A stretch of 64,000 nucleotides of DNA from Rhodoplanes sp049284695 (GTDB lineage: Bacteria; Pseudomonadota; Alphaproteobacteria; Rhizobiales; Xanthobacteraceae): the NCBI GenBank assembly GCA_049284695.1, contig JBAPYK010000024.1:1-64000 (forward strand). Direction: 5' to 3'. Positions 37,539 to 47,043 of this stretch are shown here, one piece after another (the first letter of the stretch is position 1; every line of letters starts with the position of its first letter). The notes beneath the pieces were generated by a model, which ran no database searches, had not been told where the DNA came from, and saw only the letters and a list, made by a program, of their open reading frames with translations. Position numbers and translations under genes: made by a program.

Positions 37539-38364
37539 CGGCTGGTTGTCCTTGGACGGCTGCGGGGGGCTCGAAGCCGGAGTGGATGCAGCGCGTCACG
37601 TAGTTGGGGTTGAGCTTCGGTTGGGTAAAATCGGCCGGGAGGCCGAGCACGTAGGAATGGACGAAGACGGCCGTGAGCATACCGGTGGGCGGCGCTATGA
37701 GATAGACCCAGAACGCCGTCCAAGTGTCGGCAGGCAGCGCCGAAGAAAAGCTGCGCGCCGGATTCATTCCAAACCCCGAATAAGGCGACTCGTACAGCAC
37801 ATAAAGAAAGATCAGGCCGCCGGCGACGATGCCGATCAGCTGGTCGAACTTCGAATTGAGCATCACCGCGACGACGAACATGAGGATGAACGCGATGATC
37901 ATCTCGCTGAACAGCGCGGCGACCACCCCCTGCGGTCCGGGTACGGTTGCGGCCCAGTTGGCTTGCGGGTCGGCCAGCAACCCGCCGGTCAGCACGTAGC
38001 TCAGGAGCGAGCCGGCGAGGCCGCCGACGAACTGGAACAGGGCGTAGTATACCGCATCGACGGTGTTGATCTTGCCCATGACCCAGAACGACAGCGTGAA
38101 GGCCGGGTTCATGTGCGCGCCCGAGCGTTTGCCCCAGGGCGAATAAATGATCGCAGCGGCGGTTCCGGCCATCGCCAGCGCCATCAGCGCGCGCTTCCAG
38201 AATTCGTTCTCGATGAGGCCGAAGGTGGGCGAGCGCGGGTCATACAAGAGAACCGTCGCCACGCTCGCCGAGATCATGAACATGCCGAGCGCCCAGCCCT
38301 CGATCGCGTATTCCGGCCAGTGCCGGCGCAACGCTTCCAGCGGACCGAGGGCAGGGACCGGCAT
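37531..38364 (-). CDS. Aquaporin / MIP-family channel
   Basis: A 277-residue channel with six membrane segments and two half-helices carrying the NPA motifs, HMNPAFTL (about 84–91) and GMNPARSF (about 199–206). A long cytosolic N-terminus and a Pro-rich C-terminus extend the core. Whether it conducts water only or also glycerol cannot be read with certainty. It lies 6 bp behind the SDR gene and overlaps the GMC gene by 8 bp, so it is an integral part of the operon. Confidence 0.9.
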   Translation of the reverse strand: MPVPALGPLEALRRHWPEYAIEGWALGMFMISASVATVLLYDPRSPTFGLIENEFWKRALMALAMAGTAAAIIYSPWGKRSGAHMNPAFTLSFWVMGKINTVDAVYYALFQFVGGLAGSLLSYVLTGGLLADPQANWAATVPGPQGVVAALFSEMIIAFILMFVVAVMLNSKFDQLIGIVAGGLIFLYVLYESPYSGFGMNPARSFSSALPADTWTAFWVYLIAPPTGMLTAVFVHSYVLGLPADFTQPKLNPNYVTRCIHSGFEPPAAVQGQPADV

Positions 38365-38370
38365 CTGCGG

Positions 38371-39225
38371 TCAGCCTCCGGTGGCGAAGCCCGGATAGCA
38401 CGTCATACCGCCATCCACAAAAATGGTTATGCCATTGATGTAGTCCGCGAGGTCCGAAGCCAGGAACACCGCAACGCATGCGATATCTTCCGGCTCGCCG
38501 ATCCGCTTATAGGGAACGAGCGTCATCAGCGCGTCATAGGCCTCCGGAGTATTCCAGGCCTTGGTGTTGATCGGCGTGCGGATCGCGCCCGGACCGATCG
38601 CATTGACCCGGATGCGGTCGGGCGCGAGCTCCTGGGCGAGGGTCTTCATCATCATATGGATGCCGCCCTTGGAGGTGGCGTAATTCACGTGCCCGGCCCA
38701 CGGGATCACCTCATGCACCGAACTCATGCAGATGATCTTGCCGGCGGCGACCGACACGTCCTTGCGGACACCGCGTCGCAGAAATTCCTTTACGGCGGCG
38801 CGTGCACACAGCCATTGGCCCGTGAGGTTGACGCCCAGAACGGTATTCCACTGGGCCATGGTCATATTGACGAGGGCGGAATCTCGCTGCAGGCCGGCAT
38901 TAGCGACCAGAATGTCGATCGTGCCGAAATGGTCGATCGCCTGCTTGAACATGGCGTCGACCTCGGCTTCGTTCGACACGTCCGCCTTGATGGCGATCCC
39001 CTTGCGGCCCTCCGCCTCGATCGCCTTGATCACCTTGTCGGTTTCGCCGACCACATAGTTCACCACCACGTCTGCGCCGGCGCGCGCCATGCCGATCGCA
39101 ACCGCCTGGCCGATGCCCGAATTGGCGCCGGTCACGAGGGCGATCTGCCCGGTCAGCAGCTTTGGGATGCTTTTGTAGTTCGGCAGATCCGTATTGAACG
39201 GCGTCGCAGCAGTCGGTGCAGCCAT
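38371..39225 (-). CDS. SDR-family oxidoreductase, glucose dehydrogenase-like
   Basis: A 284-residue classical short-chain dehydrogenase. It shows TGANSGIG, DVSNEAEVD, NAG, a catalytic Ser in MSSVHE and Tyr-x3-Lys in NYATSKGG. The ending FVDGGMTCYPGFATGG and the overall look are those of enzymes annotated as glucose 1-dehydrogenases. The Met at 39225 is chosen because GGGAGG at 39235–39240 touches the first Met codon (39234) directly but is correctly spaced from this one. It follows the GH63 gene on the same strand by about 70 bp. Confidence 0.88.
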   Translation of the reverse strand: MAAPTAATPFNTDLPNYKSIPKLLTGQIALVTGANSGIGQAVAIGMARAGADVVVNYVVGETDKVIKAIEAEGRKGIAIKADVSNEAEVDAMFKQAIDHFGTIDILVANAGLQRDSALVNMTMAQWNTVLGVNLTGQWLCARAAVKEFLRRGVRKDVSVAAGKIICMSSVHEVIPWAGHVNYATSKGGIHMMMKTLAQELAPDRIRVNAIGPGAIRTPINTKAWNTPEAYDALMTLVPYKRIGEPEDIACVAVFLASDLADYINGITIFVDGGMTCYPGFATGG

Positions 39226-39293
39226 GGTGCCCATCCTCCCTTTCTGCAGACCGCGCGATGAACCGCGGTCGTTCGGTCATTCGCCTGAACGCG

Positions 39294-41951
39294 CTACGAC
39301 TTCGGCGGATAGAGTTCGTCGATCAGGTTGGCGACGAGGCCGGTCCAGCCGGTTTGGTGGGAAGCGCCGACGCCGCGCCCGTTGTCGCCGTCGAAATATT
39401 CATGGAACCAGACGTAGTCCTTGAACTGAGGGTCCGTCTGCATCTTTTCATAGCCGTTGTAAACCGGACGCCGACCTTGCGCATCGCGCAGGAAGATGCG
39501 GATCAGGCGCCGGCGCAATTCGTTGGCCACTTCGGTCAGACTCATCATGTGGCCAGAGCCCTTCGGGCACTCTACCTTAAAATCCTCGCCGTAGAACGAA
39601 CCGAACTTATCCAAGCTTTCGACCATCAGGAAGTTGACCGGCATCCAGATCGGCCCGCGCCAGTTGGAATTGCCGCCAAATAGATCGGAGTCGGACTCGG
39701 CCGATCGGTAGGTCACTTCGGAAGTGAAGTTGCCGAGCTTGAATTCGTAGGGGCGGTTCGAATACTCGCGCGACAGGGCGCGAACGCCATAAGGCGACAG
39801 AAACTCGCTTTCGTCCAGCACGCGCTCCAGCACGCTTTTCATTCGGAAGGCGCGGGCGATCGAGAACAGCCGCCGTTTCTCCGCCCCGGGGGACTGCGGC
39901 CGCGACACCAGTCGCGCAAGTTCCGGGCGATGATCGAGAAACCATTCCATGCGTTTGACGAATGCGGGCGCTTGCGAAAGCAGCTCTTCGTCCAGCACTT
40001 CGACGGCGAACAGCGGGATGAGACCGACCATTGAGCGCAGCCGCAGCGGGATTTTTTTGCCCCCGGGGAAGATCAGCCAGTCGTAGTAAAATCTGTCGTC
40101 ATCGTCCCATAAGCCCAATCCTCTCCCGCCGAGATTGGTCATGGCGCCGCCGATCAAGAGGAAATGCTCGAAAAACTTCGACGCAATGTCCTGATAGGCG
40201 GAATCCTCACGCGTAAGTTCGAGCGCGATGCGCATCATGTTGAGACAAAACATCGCCATCCACGATGTTCCGTCCGACTGCGTGAGCACGGCCTTGATCG
40301 GCAAGGGCTTCGAGCGATCGAAGGCGCCGATATTGTCCATGCCGAGAAAACCGCCTTGGAAAACGTTGCGGCCGTACACGTCCTTGCGATTGACCCACCA
40401 GGTGAAATTGAGCAGCAGCTTGATGAATACAATTTCGAGGAAGGCGCGGTCCTTCTTGCCCGTCACGCGACCCTCGGTCTCGTAGATGCGTAGCGCCGCC
40501 CAGGCATGCACCGGCGGATTGACGTCGCCGAAACTCCACTCATAGGCGGGAAGCTGTCCGCACGGATGCATGTACCAAGGCCGGCATAAGAGAATGAGCT
40601 GTTCCTTGGCGAATTGCGGATCGATCAGCGCGAGCGTCGCCATGTGGAAGGCCCAGTCCCAGGCGGCGAACCACGGGTACTCCCACTTATCGGGCATGGC
40701 GATGACGGTGGCCGAATTGAAATGAGTCCAGTCCGCATTGCGCCCGGAGCGGCGCGAGTCCGGCGGCTTCGGCTCGGTGGCGTCGCCTCGAAGCCACTCT
40801 GGCACGTCATAACCGTAGAATTGCTTTGACCAGAGCATGCCGGCAAATGCTTGCCGCTGGACGCGGCGTGCGTCGATGTCCGCGATGCTGCGCTGCATGT
40901 CGTCGTAAAAGGCATCCGCCTCGCTGATGCGCTGCTGGAGAATCTGATCGAAGTCGGCAAAGGCGTTGGGTTTGAAACTGCCCGGACAGAGCCGCGCGCG
41001 GATGACGACTTTGCCTCCCGCCGGAATTGTCTGCGCGTAGAGGCCGGCTGCCTTGGTGCCGGTCGCGGTCGGATTCACCGCGTTGGCATCGTTATGCAAG
41101 ACGTAGCTGTTGAAGGCGTCTTTGAAGTAGCCGCGGGCGCCGGTGTTGTAAAGTCGCGCCGTGTTGGTTTCGTTCTCGCAGAACAACAGCCGTTCCGGCT
41201 TTTCAAAATGCATGGTCATGTCGTAGAGCGAGGCGTGCTCGATCGCGACTCCGCTGTCGCCTGCCGCCTTCATGGACGGCTTGGTCGCGCCGATGAACCA
41301 GGTCCAGGTGTTGCGAAACCAGATTTGCGGCAGCAAGGTCAGCCGCGCCGGCTGCTTGCCGCGATTGGTCGCCGTTATCTGCAGCAGAATGTCGTCGACG
41401 TCGGCCTTGGCGTATTGGATGTCGATGTCGAAATAGGCGTCTTCGTTGAAGATGCCGGTGTCGATTAGTTCGAATTCCGGATCGGCTTTGCCGCGCCGCG
41501 CGTTCTCATCGATCAGCCATTGGTACGGGTAGGCTGTCTGCGGATACTTGTAGAGCATGCGCGCGTAGGAATAGGTGGGCGTCGCGTCGAGATAGTAGTA
41601 GATCTCCTTGACGTCCTCGCCGTGATTGCCCTGGCCGTTGGTCAGCCCGAACATCCGTTCCTTCAATATCGGATCGACGCCGTTCCATAGGGCAAGGCCG
41701 ATGCAAAGATTCTGTTGCTCGTCGCAGAAACCGCCGATGGCGTCTTCGCCCCAGCGATAGGCGCGGCTGCGCGCTTGATCGTGGGGAATGTAGTTCCAGG
41801 CGTCGCCGTTGGCGCTGTAGTCCTCGCGCACTGTGCCCCACTGCCGCTCGCTGACATAGGTTCCCCAGCGCCGCCAGCCCTTCTTGCTGGCATTGGCTTC
41901 GCGCAGACGTTTGACTTCTCCGTCGCGTGGCGGCTTTCTCAATGCGCGCAT
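39294..41951 (-). CDS. GH63/MGH1-like glycoside hydrolase
   Basis: An 885-residue cytoplasmic glycosidase of the (alpha/alpha)6-barrel type. The N-terminal part (WGTYVSERQWGTVREDYSAN) and the C-terminal barrel (FPGGKKIPLRLRSMVGLIPL, NSNWRGPIWMPVN, HEYFDGDNGRGVGASHQTGW) are typical of GH63-like proteins, which cleave glucosides; some bacterial relatives hydrolyse mannosyl- or glucosylglycerate. The ATG at 41951 is used; a TTG 39 bp upstream is the only longer start. It leads the SDR–aquaporin–GMC operon. Confidence 0.9.
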   Translation of the reverse strand: MRALRKPPRDGEVKRLREANASKKGWRRWGTYVSERQWGTVREDYSANGDAWNYIPHDQARSRAYRWGEDAIGGFCDEQQNLCIGLALWNGVDPILKERMFGLTNGQGNHGEDVKEIYYYLDATPTYSYARMLYKYPQTAYPYQWLIDENARRGKADPEFELIDTGIFNEDAYFDIDIQYAKADVDDILLQITATNRGKQPARLTLLPQIWFRNTWTWFIGATKPSMKAAGDSGVAIEHASLYDMTMHFEKPERLLFCENETNTARLYNTGARGYFKDAFNSYVLHNDANAVNPTATGTKAAGLYAQTIPAGGKVVIRARLCPGSFKPNAFADFDQILQQRISEADAFYDDMQRSIADIDARRVQRQAFAGMLWSKQFYGYDVPEWLRGDATEPKPPDSRRSGRNADWTHFNSATVIAMPDKWEYPWFAAWDWAFHMATLALIDPQFAKEQLILLCRPWYMHPCGQLPAYEWSFGDVNPPVHAWAALRIYETEGRVTGKKDRAFLEIVFIKLLLNFTWWVNRKDVYGRNVFQGGFLGMDNIGAFDRSKPLPIKAVLTQSDGTSWMAMFCLNMMRIALELTREDSAYQDIASKFFEHFLLIGGAMTNLGGRGLGLWDDDDRFYYDWLIFPGGKKIPLRLRSMVGLIPLFAVEVLDEELLSQAPAFVKRMEWFLDHRPELARLVSRPQSPGAEKRRLFSIARAFRMKSVLERVLDESEFLSPYGVRALSREYSNRPYEFKLGNFTSEVTYRSAESDSDLFGGNSNWRGPIWMPVNFLMVESLDKFGSFYGEDFKVECPKGSGHMMSLTEVANELRRRLIRIFLRDAQGRRPVYNGYEKMQTDPQFKDYVWFHEYFDGDNGRGVGASHQTGWTGLVANLIDELYPPKS

Positions 41952-42011
41952 GCCTCTCGAACCCTCCCTAAATCGCTCCGTGTCCGGCAATACTACCTAG
42001 ATTCGCGCGCG

Positions 42012-42776
42012 CTAGCGGACCGGAAAATCGTGGCTGCGAACCGGCGCCGGCGCTGCGGTGAAGTCATAGTGCCACCATTCCTGAGAATAGTTGCGAAATC
42101 CCTCGGCGGCGAGCGCGCGTCTGAGTCGATCGCGGTTGGCGCGCGCTTCGGCGTTGACGCGCGGGGAAGCGGTGGCGGAGAGCGGCGATGAGCAATCATA
42201 GGCCGTGCCGAAATCGAGGCTCGATTCCCGTGCGCGTCCTGTAAACGGTCCGTCGCAACGTCCGGCGTCGGTGGGCGTCGGCAGGGCCGGCTCGTCGGCG
42301 CGCACGAGGCCGATATCGACCGCGATGCCCAGCGAGTGGCGCGAGCGCTTGGCGAGATAGCCGCGGGCGAATTGCTCCGCCTTGGGGATCTGCGGGGAGA
42401 AGATGCGCGCCATGTAGTCAGGCTCCGGGCTTTGCGCCCATGTGATGAAGGAGCGCACAGCGCGTTCGGGTCGGTAGCAGTCGTAGACCTTGAGGCCGTA
42501 GCCCTGCGCAAGCAACCGCGCCTGCGCCCGCGCCAGCGCTTCGGCCGCAGGCCGGAGCAGGATGCACTCAGCCGCATCATAACCCGGCACCCGGCGTCCG
42601 GTGAAGTTGAACGGCGTTGCGTAGCGGATGTCCTGGCGGATGGACGGCGCAACCTCGCGCAGCCGCACGAAGCCCGCGGGGAGGGGACCGCCTGCGCGCG
42701 GCGACGCTGCGGACTGGCCCGCGGCGGGTGTCGCGAGCAGCAGCGCCGCAATCGTCGCAAGGCCGCGCCGCATCAT
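42012..42776 (-). CDS. D-Ala-D-Ala dipeptidase, VanX/DdpX-like (M15D)
   Basis: A 254-residue zinc peptidase with a signal peptide (about 1–20). Zinc ligands are His147 and Asp154 (SRHSLGIAVD) and His236; Glu233 is the base (EWWHYDF). The transition-state Arg is in DCYRPERA (Arg102). The spacings (7 and 3) match VanX. It should cleave D-Ala-D-Ala in the periplasm, for cell-wall recycling or resistance. It overlaps the homospermidine synthase stop by 4 bp and is therefore its operon partner, an unexpected pairing. Confidence 0.88.
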   Translation of the reverse strand: MMRRGLATIAALLLATPAAGQSAASPRAGGPLPAGFVRLREVAPSIRQDIRYATPFNFTGRRVPGYDAAECILLRPAAEALARAQARLLAQGYGLKVYDCYRPERAVRSFITWAQSPEPDYMARIFSPQIPKAEQFARGYLAKRSRHSLGIAVDIGLVRADEPALPTPTDAGRCDGPFTGRARESSLDFGTAYDCSSPLSATASPRVNAEARANRDRLRRALAAEGFRNYSQEWWHYDFTAAPAPVRSHDFPVR

Positions 42777-44203
42777 CCTACCAGCACGTTTTTGAACTGC
42801 CAGGGATCGGTCGTGTCGATGTTCTCAGTGAACAGGCCGGGGCGATTGGTGAGCGGCGTCCAGTCGGTGTAGACGCCGATCACCGGGCCGAGATAAGGCC
42901 GCTGCAGTTCAAGACAGCGGGCAAAATCCATATCGTCGGCCTCGACGATGCCGGCCTGCGGATTTTCCAAAGCCCACACCATGCCGGCCATCACCGCCGA
43001 GGACACCTGCAACCCGGTGGCGTTCTGATAGGGAGCAAGATCGCGCGTCTCGTCGACGGAGAGCTGCGAGCCGTACCAATAGGCGTTCTTGGCGTGGCCG
43101 TAGATCAGCACGCCCAATTCGTCGATGCCGTCGACGATATCGTGCTCGTCGAGAATATGAATTCGCTCCTGCCGGACGCCGGCTTGTCCGAACAGTTCGT
43201 GCAATGACAGCACCGCGTCGTTGCACGGGTGATAGGCGTAATGGCAGGTCGGCCGGTACACCGTCCGGTCGTCCTCGCGCAGCGTCAAATAGTCGGCGAT
43301 CGATATCGATTCGTTGTGGGTGACGAGGAACCCGTATTGCGCCTCCGCGGTCGGAGTCCAGGAGCGCACGCGCGTATTGGCGCCGGGCTGCAGCATATAG
43401 ATGGCGGCGCCGCAGCCGGTCGCATGGTAGCGCCCGTTGTGCGGCAGCCATTTCTCATGCGTGCCCCAGCCGAGCTCGGCGGGCTGCATGCCTTCCGACA
43501 GGAAACCCTCCACCGACCAGGTGTTGACAAACGTGTTCTGCGGCTTCGGCAGCTTCGCGCGCTGGGTGTCGCGCTCGGCGATGTGGATGCCCTTGACCCC
43601 GAGGCGCATCGCGAGCCGCGCCCAGTCCTCGCGCGTTTTCGGCGCTTCAGTTTCGCTCCCCATGTCGCGCGCGATGTCGAGCAGCGCCTGCTTGACGAAC
43701 CACGACACCATGCCGGGATTGGCCCCGCAGCAGGAGACGGCCGTGATGCCGTCAGGCTTGCGCCGGCGCGCCGCCAGCATGGTTTCGCGCAGCATGTAGT
43801 TGGAGCGCGCCTCCGGGCTTGCCATGCGGTCGAAATAGAGGCCGGGCCAGGGCTCAATCACGGTGTCGATGTAGAACACGTCGAGCTCCCGGCACAACTC
43901 CATGATGTCGACCGAAGAGGTGTCGACCGAGAGATTTATGCAGAAGCCGCGTCCCGGGCCGTCGGTCAGAAGCGGCGTGAGCAGGTGCCGGTAGCGATCC
44001 TTGGTGACGGGTTGATGAATGAAGCGGATTTTGCGCTCATCGAGAATGTGGCGGTCCTTGTCGGCGGGATCGATCACGACCAACCGCGACTTGTCGAACG
44101 CGAAGTGTCGCTCGATCAGCGGCAGCGTTCCTTTGCCGATCGAGCCGAACCCGATCATGACAATCGGGCCGTCGATCCGGGCGTGCACAGGCCAGGCGGT
44201 CAT
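42773..44203 (-). CDS. hss: Homospermidine synthase
   Basis: A 476-residue NAD-dependent enzyme that condenses two putrescines into sym-homospermidine. The Rossmann loop is GFGSIGKG (18–25), followed by the family's IDPADKDRH, SCCGANPGMVSWFVKQALLD, ERDTQ and NTWSVEGF segments. Homospermidine is the main polyamine of many rhizobia. The decarboxylase at 45091 could supply putrescine. The ATG has GGAG ahead. Confidence 0.94.
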   Translation of the reverse strand: MTAWPVHARIDGPIVMIGFGSIGKGTLPLIERHFAFDKSRLVVIDPADKDRHILDERKIRFIHQPVTKDRYRHLLTPLLTDGPGRGFCINLSVDTSSVDIMELCRELDVFYIDTVIEPWPGLYFDRMASPEARSNYMLRETMLAARRRKPDGITAVSCCGANPGMVSWFVKQALLDIARDMGSETEAPKTREDWARLAMRLGVKGIHIAERDTQRAKLPKPQNTFVNTWSVEGFLSEGMQPAELGWGTHEKWLPHNGRYHATGCGAAIYMLQPGANTRVRSWTPTAEAQYGFLVTHNESISIADYLTLREDDRTVYRPTCHYAYHPCNDAVLSLHELFGQAGVRQERIHILDEHDIVDGIDELGVLIYGHAKNAYWYGSQLSVDETRDLAPYQNATGLQVSSAVMAGMVWALENPQAGIVEADDMDFARCLELQRPYLGPVIGVYTDWTPLTNRPGLFTENIDTTDPWQFKNVLVG

Positions 44204-44236
44204 GTCAGAAGCTCCGAAGACAGAAAGCGTGATGCG

Positions 44237-44329
44237 CCCTCCCCCTGCGGGGAGGGGTTAGCAGGAAGGGTGAATCGCAAAAGCTGTTACGCGGTAAGAC
44301 TTGCCCACCCTACGCCCTCCCAAAGGGAG
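44237..44329. repeat. Paired palindromes in the hss/GNAT gap
   Basis: Two hairpins lie in the 173-bp gap: arms CCCTCCCC/GGGGAGGG around CTGC (44237–44256) and CTCCC/GGGAG around AAA (44317–44329). The CCCTCCCC palindrome is of the REP type often seen between rhizobial genes. They may end the GNAT transcript or protect mRNA. Confidence 0.6.
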
Positions 44330-44376
44330 AGGAGGGAAGGCACGCGCCCTCGGTGAACGACAAATACGGCGCGAAA

Positions 44377-44943
44377 TCAAGCCGCGCGCGGCAAGACTGC
44401 GTGAGATGCCGTGGCCGGCGCGAGACGCCGCGTACGCCCAAGCCGGTTGCTCGGCATGCGTGCGCTCTGGATCAGACCGTGCGCGCCGTCGAGCGCGCCG
44501 GGCTGAAGCTCGCGCGCGAGCAGCCGCTCCGCCTCGTAGGGGCCGGGCAGCCACAGGCAGGCGGTCTTGTCGGCGGAAAAGCCGAATCGCGCATAGTAGG
44601 GCGCATCGCCGACGAGCAGCACCGCTGCGTGCCCGCGGGCCGCGGCGTCGTCAAGCGCGCGTCGCATCAGCGCGGCGCCGATGCCGCACGCGCGAAGACC
44701 CGGGTGCACCGCCAACGGGCCGAGCAGCAGCGCCGCATGCTCGCCGGCGGCGACACGCCACAGCCGCACGGTGCCGATCACGCGACCGAAATCGGTTGCG
44801 ACGAAGGATAACCCGTCCGCTGGCCGTTGTCCGTCGCGCAGGCGCTGGGACGTCTTGTCAAACCGGCAGGGGCCGAAGGCGAGATCGAGCAGGGCTTCGC
44901 GCGCCGGCGCGTCGACAGGCCGCTCGTGACGAATCGTGGTCAT
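44377..44943 (-). CDS. GNAT-family N-acetyltransferase, YhbS-like
   Basis: A 188-residue acetyltransferase. Motif A is LLGPLAVHPGLRACGIGAALMRRAL (R-x-x-G-I-G as RACGIG, about 84–89), followed by VLLVGDAPYYARFGF, the signature of the YhbS branch. The ATG follows GGGAGGACAG. It sits between the decarboxylase and homospermidine synthase, so polyamines are possible substrates, but that is inference from position only. Confidence 0.87.
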   Translation of the reverse strand: MTTIRHERPVDAPAREALLDLAFGPCRFDKTSQRLRDGQRPADGLSFVATDFGRVIGTVRLWRVAAGEHAALLLGPLAVHPGLRACGIGAALMRRALDDAAARGHAAVLLVGDAPYYARFGFSADKTACLWLPGPYEAERLLARELQPGALDGAHGLIQSARMPSNRLGRTRRLAPATASHAVLPRAA

Positions 44944-45090
44944 CGTCTGTCCTCCCGACTGGGGATTGACATCATGCCCAGGAGGCGTCGCGACGCGTCG
45001 CAGAGTCCTGGGTTCGAGGTGACGGATCGGTCCCGGGCGTGGCGGAGCATTCGCTGCGTTGTGCCCGGGACGCGCGGGGAGGAGCGATCC

Positions 45091-46221
45091 TCAGATGTGA
45101 TACGTCTTCAGCGGCGGAAAGCCGTTAAAGGCAACCGCGGAGTACGTCGCCGTATACGCGCCGGTCCCCTCGATCAGCACCTTGTCGCCGATCTCCAGGC
45201 TGATGGGCAGGTCGTAAGGCTGCTTCTCGTACATCACGTCGACCGAGTCGCAGGTCGGCCCGGCAAGCACGCAGGGGCCGAGCCTGTCGCCGTCGCGCGG
45301 GGTCTTGATCGGATAACGGATCGACTCGTCCATCGTCTCGGCGAGACCGCCGAACTTGCCGATGTCCAGGTAGACCCAGCGCACCTTGTCCTGCTCGGCC
45401 TTCTTCGAGACGAGCACGACCTCGGCCTCGATCACGCCGGCATTGCCGACCATGCCGCGGCCGGGCTCGATGATGGTCTCCGGGATCGCGTTGCCGAAAT
45501 GCTTGCGCAGCGCCCGGAAGATCGAGCGCCCGTAGTTCTCCACGGGCGGCACGTCGCGAACATATTTGGTCGGAAAGCCGCCGCCCAAATTGACCATCGA
45601 CAGCGCGATGCCGCGCTCCGCGCAGGCGCGGAACACCGCAGCCGCCGTCCTCAGCGCCTGGTCCCAGGCCTGTGTGCGGCGCTGCTGCGAGCCGACATGG
45701 AAGGAGACGCCATGCGCCTCCAGGCCGAGCCGGTGCGCATGCTCGAGCACGTCGGGCGCCATCGCCGGATCGCAGCCGAATTTGCGCGAGAGCGGCCATT
45801 CGGCGCCCGCACAATCGAACAGGACGCGGCAGAACACCTGCGCGCCGGGCGCGGCGCGCGCGATCTTCTCGGCCTCGGCCTTGCAGTCGACGGCGAACAG
45901 CCGCACGCCGAGCGCATAAGCGCACGCGATGTCGCGCTCCTTCTTGATGGTGTTGCCGAAGGAGATGCGGTCGGGCGTCGCGCCGGCGGCGAGCGCCATC
46001 TCGATCTCGGCGACCGAGGCGGCGTCGAAGCAGGAACCCAGCCCGGCGAGCAGCGACAGCACTTCCGGCGCCGGATTCGCCTTGATGGCGTAGAACACGC
46101 GCGTGTCCGGCAGGGCGTGGGCGAAGGCAAGATAGTTCTCGCGTACGACGTCGAGATCGACGACGAGGCATGGCCCGTCGTCGCGGCGATTGCGCAGAAA
46201 CTCGCGGATGCGCTCGGTCAT
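45091..46221 (-). CDS. Ornithine/lysine-type decarboxylase (fold III PLP)
   Basis: A 376-residue PLP enzyme of the eukaryotic-type ornithine decarboxylase family. Lys47 (FYAIKANP) forms the Schiff base, His175 (FHVGSQ) stacks on the cofactor, GGG 213–215 and EPGR 252–255 hold the phosphate, and Cys324 (GPTCDSVD) is the catalytic Cys from the other monomer. It should make putrescine (or cadaverine). The ATG follows GGGGAGAG. With hss downstream it provides a two-step homospermidine route. Confidence 0.93.
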   Translation of the reverse strand: MTERIREFLRNRRDDGPCLVVDLDVVRENYLAFAHALPDTRVFYAIKANPAPEVLSLLAGLGSCFDAASVAEIEMALAAGATPDRISFGNTIKKERDIACAYALGVRLFAVDCKAEAEKIARAAPGAQVFCRVLFDCAGAEWPLSRKFGCDPAMAPDVLEHAHRLGLEAHGVSFHVGSQQRRTQAWDQALRTAAAVFRACAERGIALSMVNLGGGFPTKYVRDVPPVENYGRSIFRALRKHFGNAIPETIIEPGRGMVGNAGVIEAEVVLVSKKAEQDKVRWVYLDIGKFGGLAETMDESIRYPIKTPRDGDRLGPCVLAGPTCDSVDVMYEKQPYDLPISLEIGDKVLIEGTGAYTATYSAVAFNGFPPLKTYHI

Positions 46222-46475
46222 GGCGCTCTCCCCAATAGGCCCATGGGCGAAGCATCGCCCGGCATGAGTGCGGGTGCGAAGCTCGCGCCGACGCGCGATG
46301 GGGACGCGTCGACGTCGAGTGATTCACACCCGTCCGTGCTGCCTTCCGATTGGATTGGGGAGTCCCCGATCCGCACGCCCGGCAATGATGAACAAGCCTC
46401 TTCGGCGACCCGAGCCGGTGGTGGAAACCGGCAGAGACCAAAAAAGCCCGCTCCGTCGTTGCTTTAAGCCGCGTC

Positions 46476-46492
46476 CCCCGTTGAGAACGGGG
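46476..46492. repeat. Perfect 7-bp hairpin
   Basis: Arms CCCCGTT and AACGGGG close a 3-nt loop (GAG). It is a tight stem without a T-tract, about 250 bp upstream of the decarboxylase start, of uncertain role. Confidence 0.5.
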
Positions 46493-46777
46493 TGCGCCGG
46501 TTTCGCCTCCGGCTGCCGATCAAGTGTTCGGAGCTCAAACAATCCGGCGACCTTACGATCGTCGCGATCTCGCTCCGGGCGGCTGTCCGGCCTCTTGTCC
46601 GGATGCCCACCGACCGACACACGGCCACAGGCACGTGCGAAATTGGGCAAAACTCAGTTAAGCGATCCGATCGGTTTGCGCAAGTTTTTTGCGCACCGAA
46701 TCTCCGCGCCGTTCAACGAAATGTGTACACACAAGGCTGGCAAGACATTAAAGCTGCGCTGCAGCGCGCCGCTGGAG

Positions 46778-46870
46778 CAAATTCCGTTCTGGCGAATCGG
46801 AAATCATGGTCTTTTCGTGGTCGCATTTTCTGCCGGCGAAGGAGTCCCTGCTTCGCCGGAAAATGCTTTA
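46778..46870. repeat. Dispersed two-hairpin repeat, copy A
   Basis: The left half is an imperfect palindrome (AATTCCGTTCTGGCGAATCG), the right half a longer one with arms GCATTTTC and GGAAAATGC and inner arms GGCGAA and TTCGCC. Copies B (47664–47763) and C (57058–57155) share both halves and their order, which identifies a repeat family rather than chance hairpins. Confidence 0.75.
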
Positions 46871-47043
46871 CTAGCGCATGATGATTTAAGCTTGGTTCGC
46901 TCCGCCTCACCCGCAGTGGTCATGCTCCGCGCAGGCGGGGCAGCCAGTAATCACGGCGAACGCTCGAGTTTACTGGGTCGCCCGCTTGCGCGGGCGAAGA
47001 CAGGCTTGAGGGTTGATTCCACGTCAATTCATCGAGCTCTAGT

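Larger units (their letters stand above)
46222..47043. other. Long intergenic region with repeats
   Basis: About 820 bp without a supported gene. It holds a hairpin at 46476 and one copy of the dispersed two-hairpin repeat at 46778. It should also carry the promoter of the decarboxylase. Frames such as 46268–47047 plus are long only because stops are rare at this GC. Confidence 0.4.

Noticed and set aside
45125..46441. 438-codon minus-strand frame overlapping the decarboxylase
   Set aside because: It lies in another phase of the decarboxylase gene and is extremely Arg-rich.
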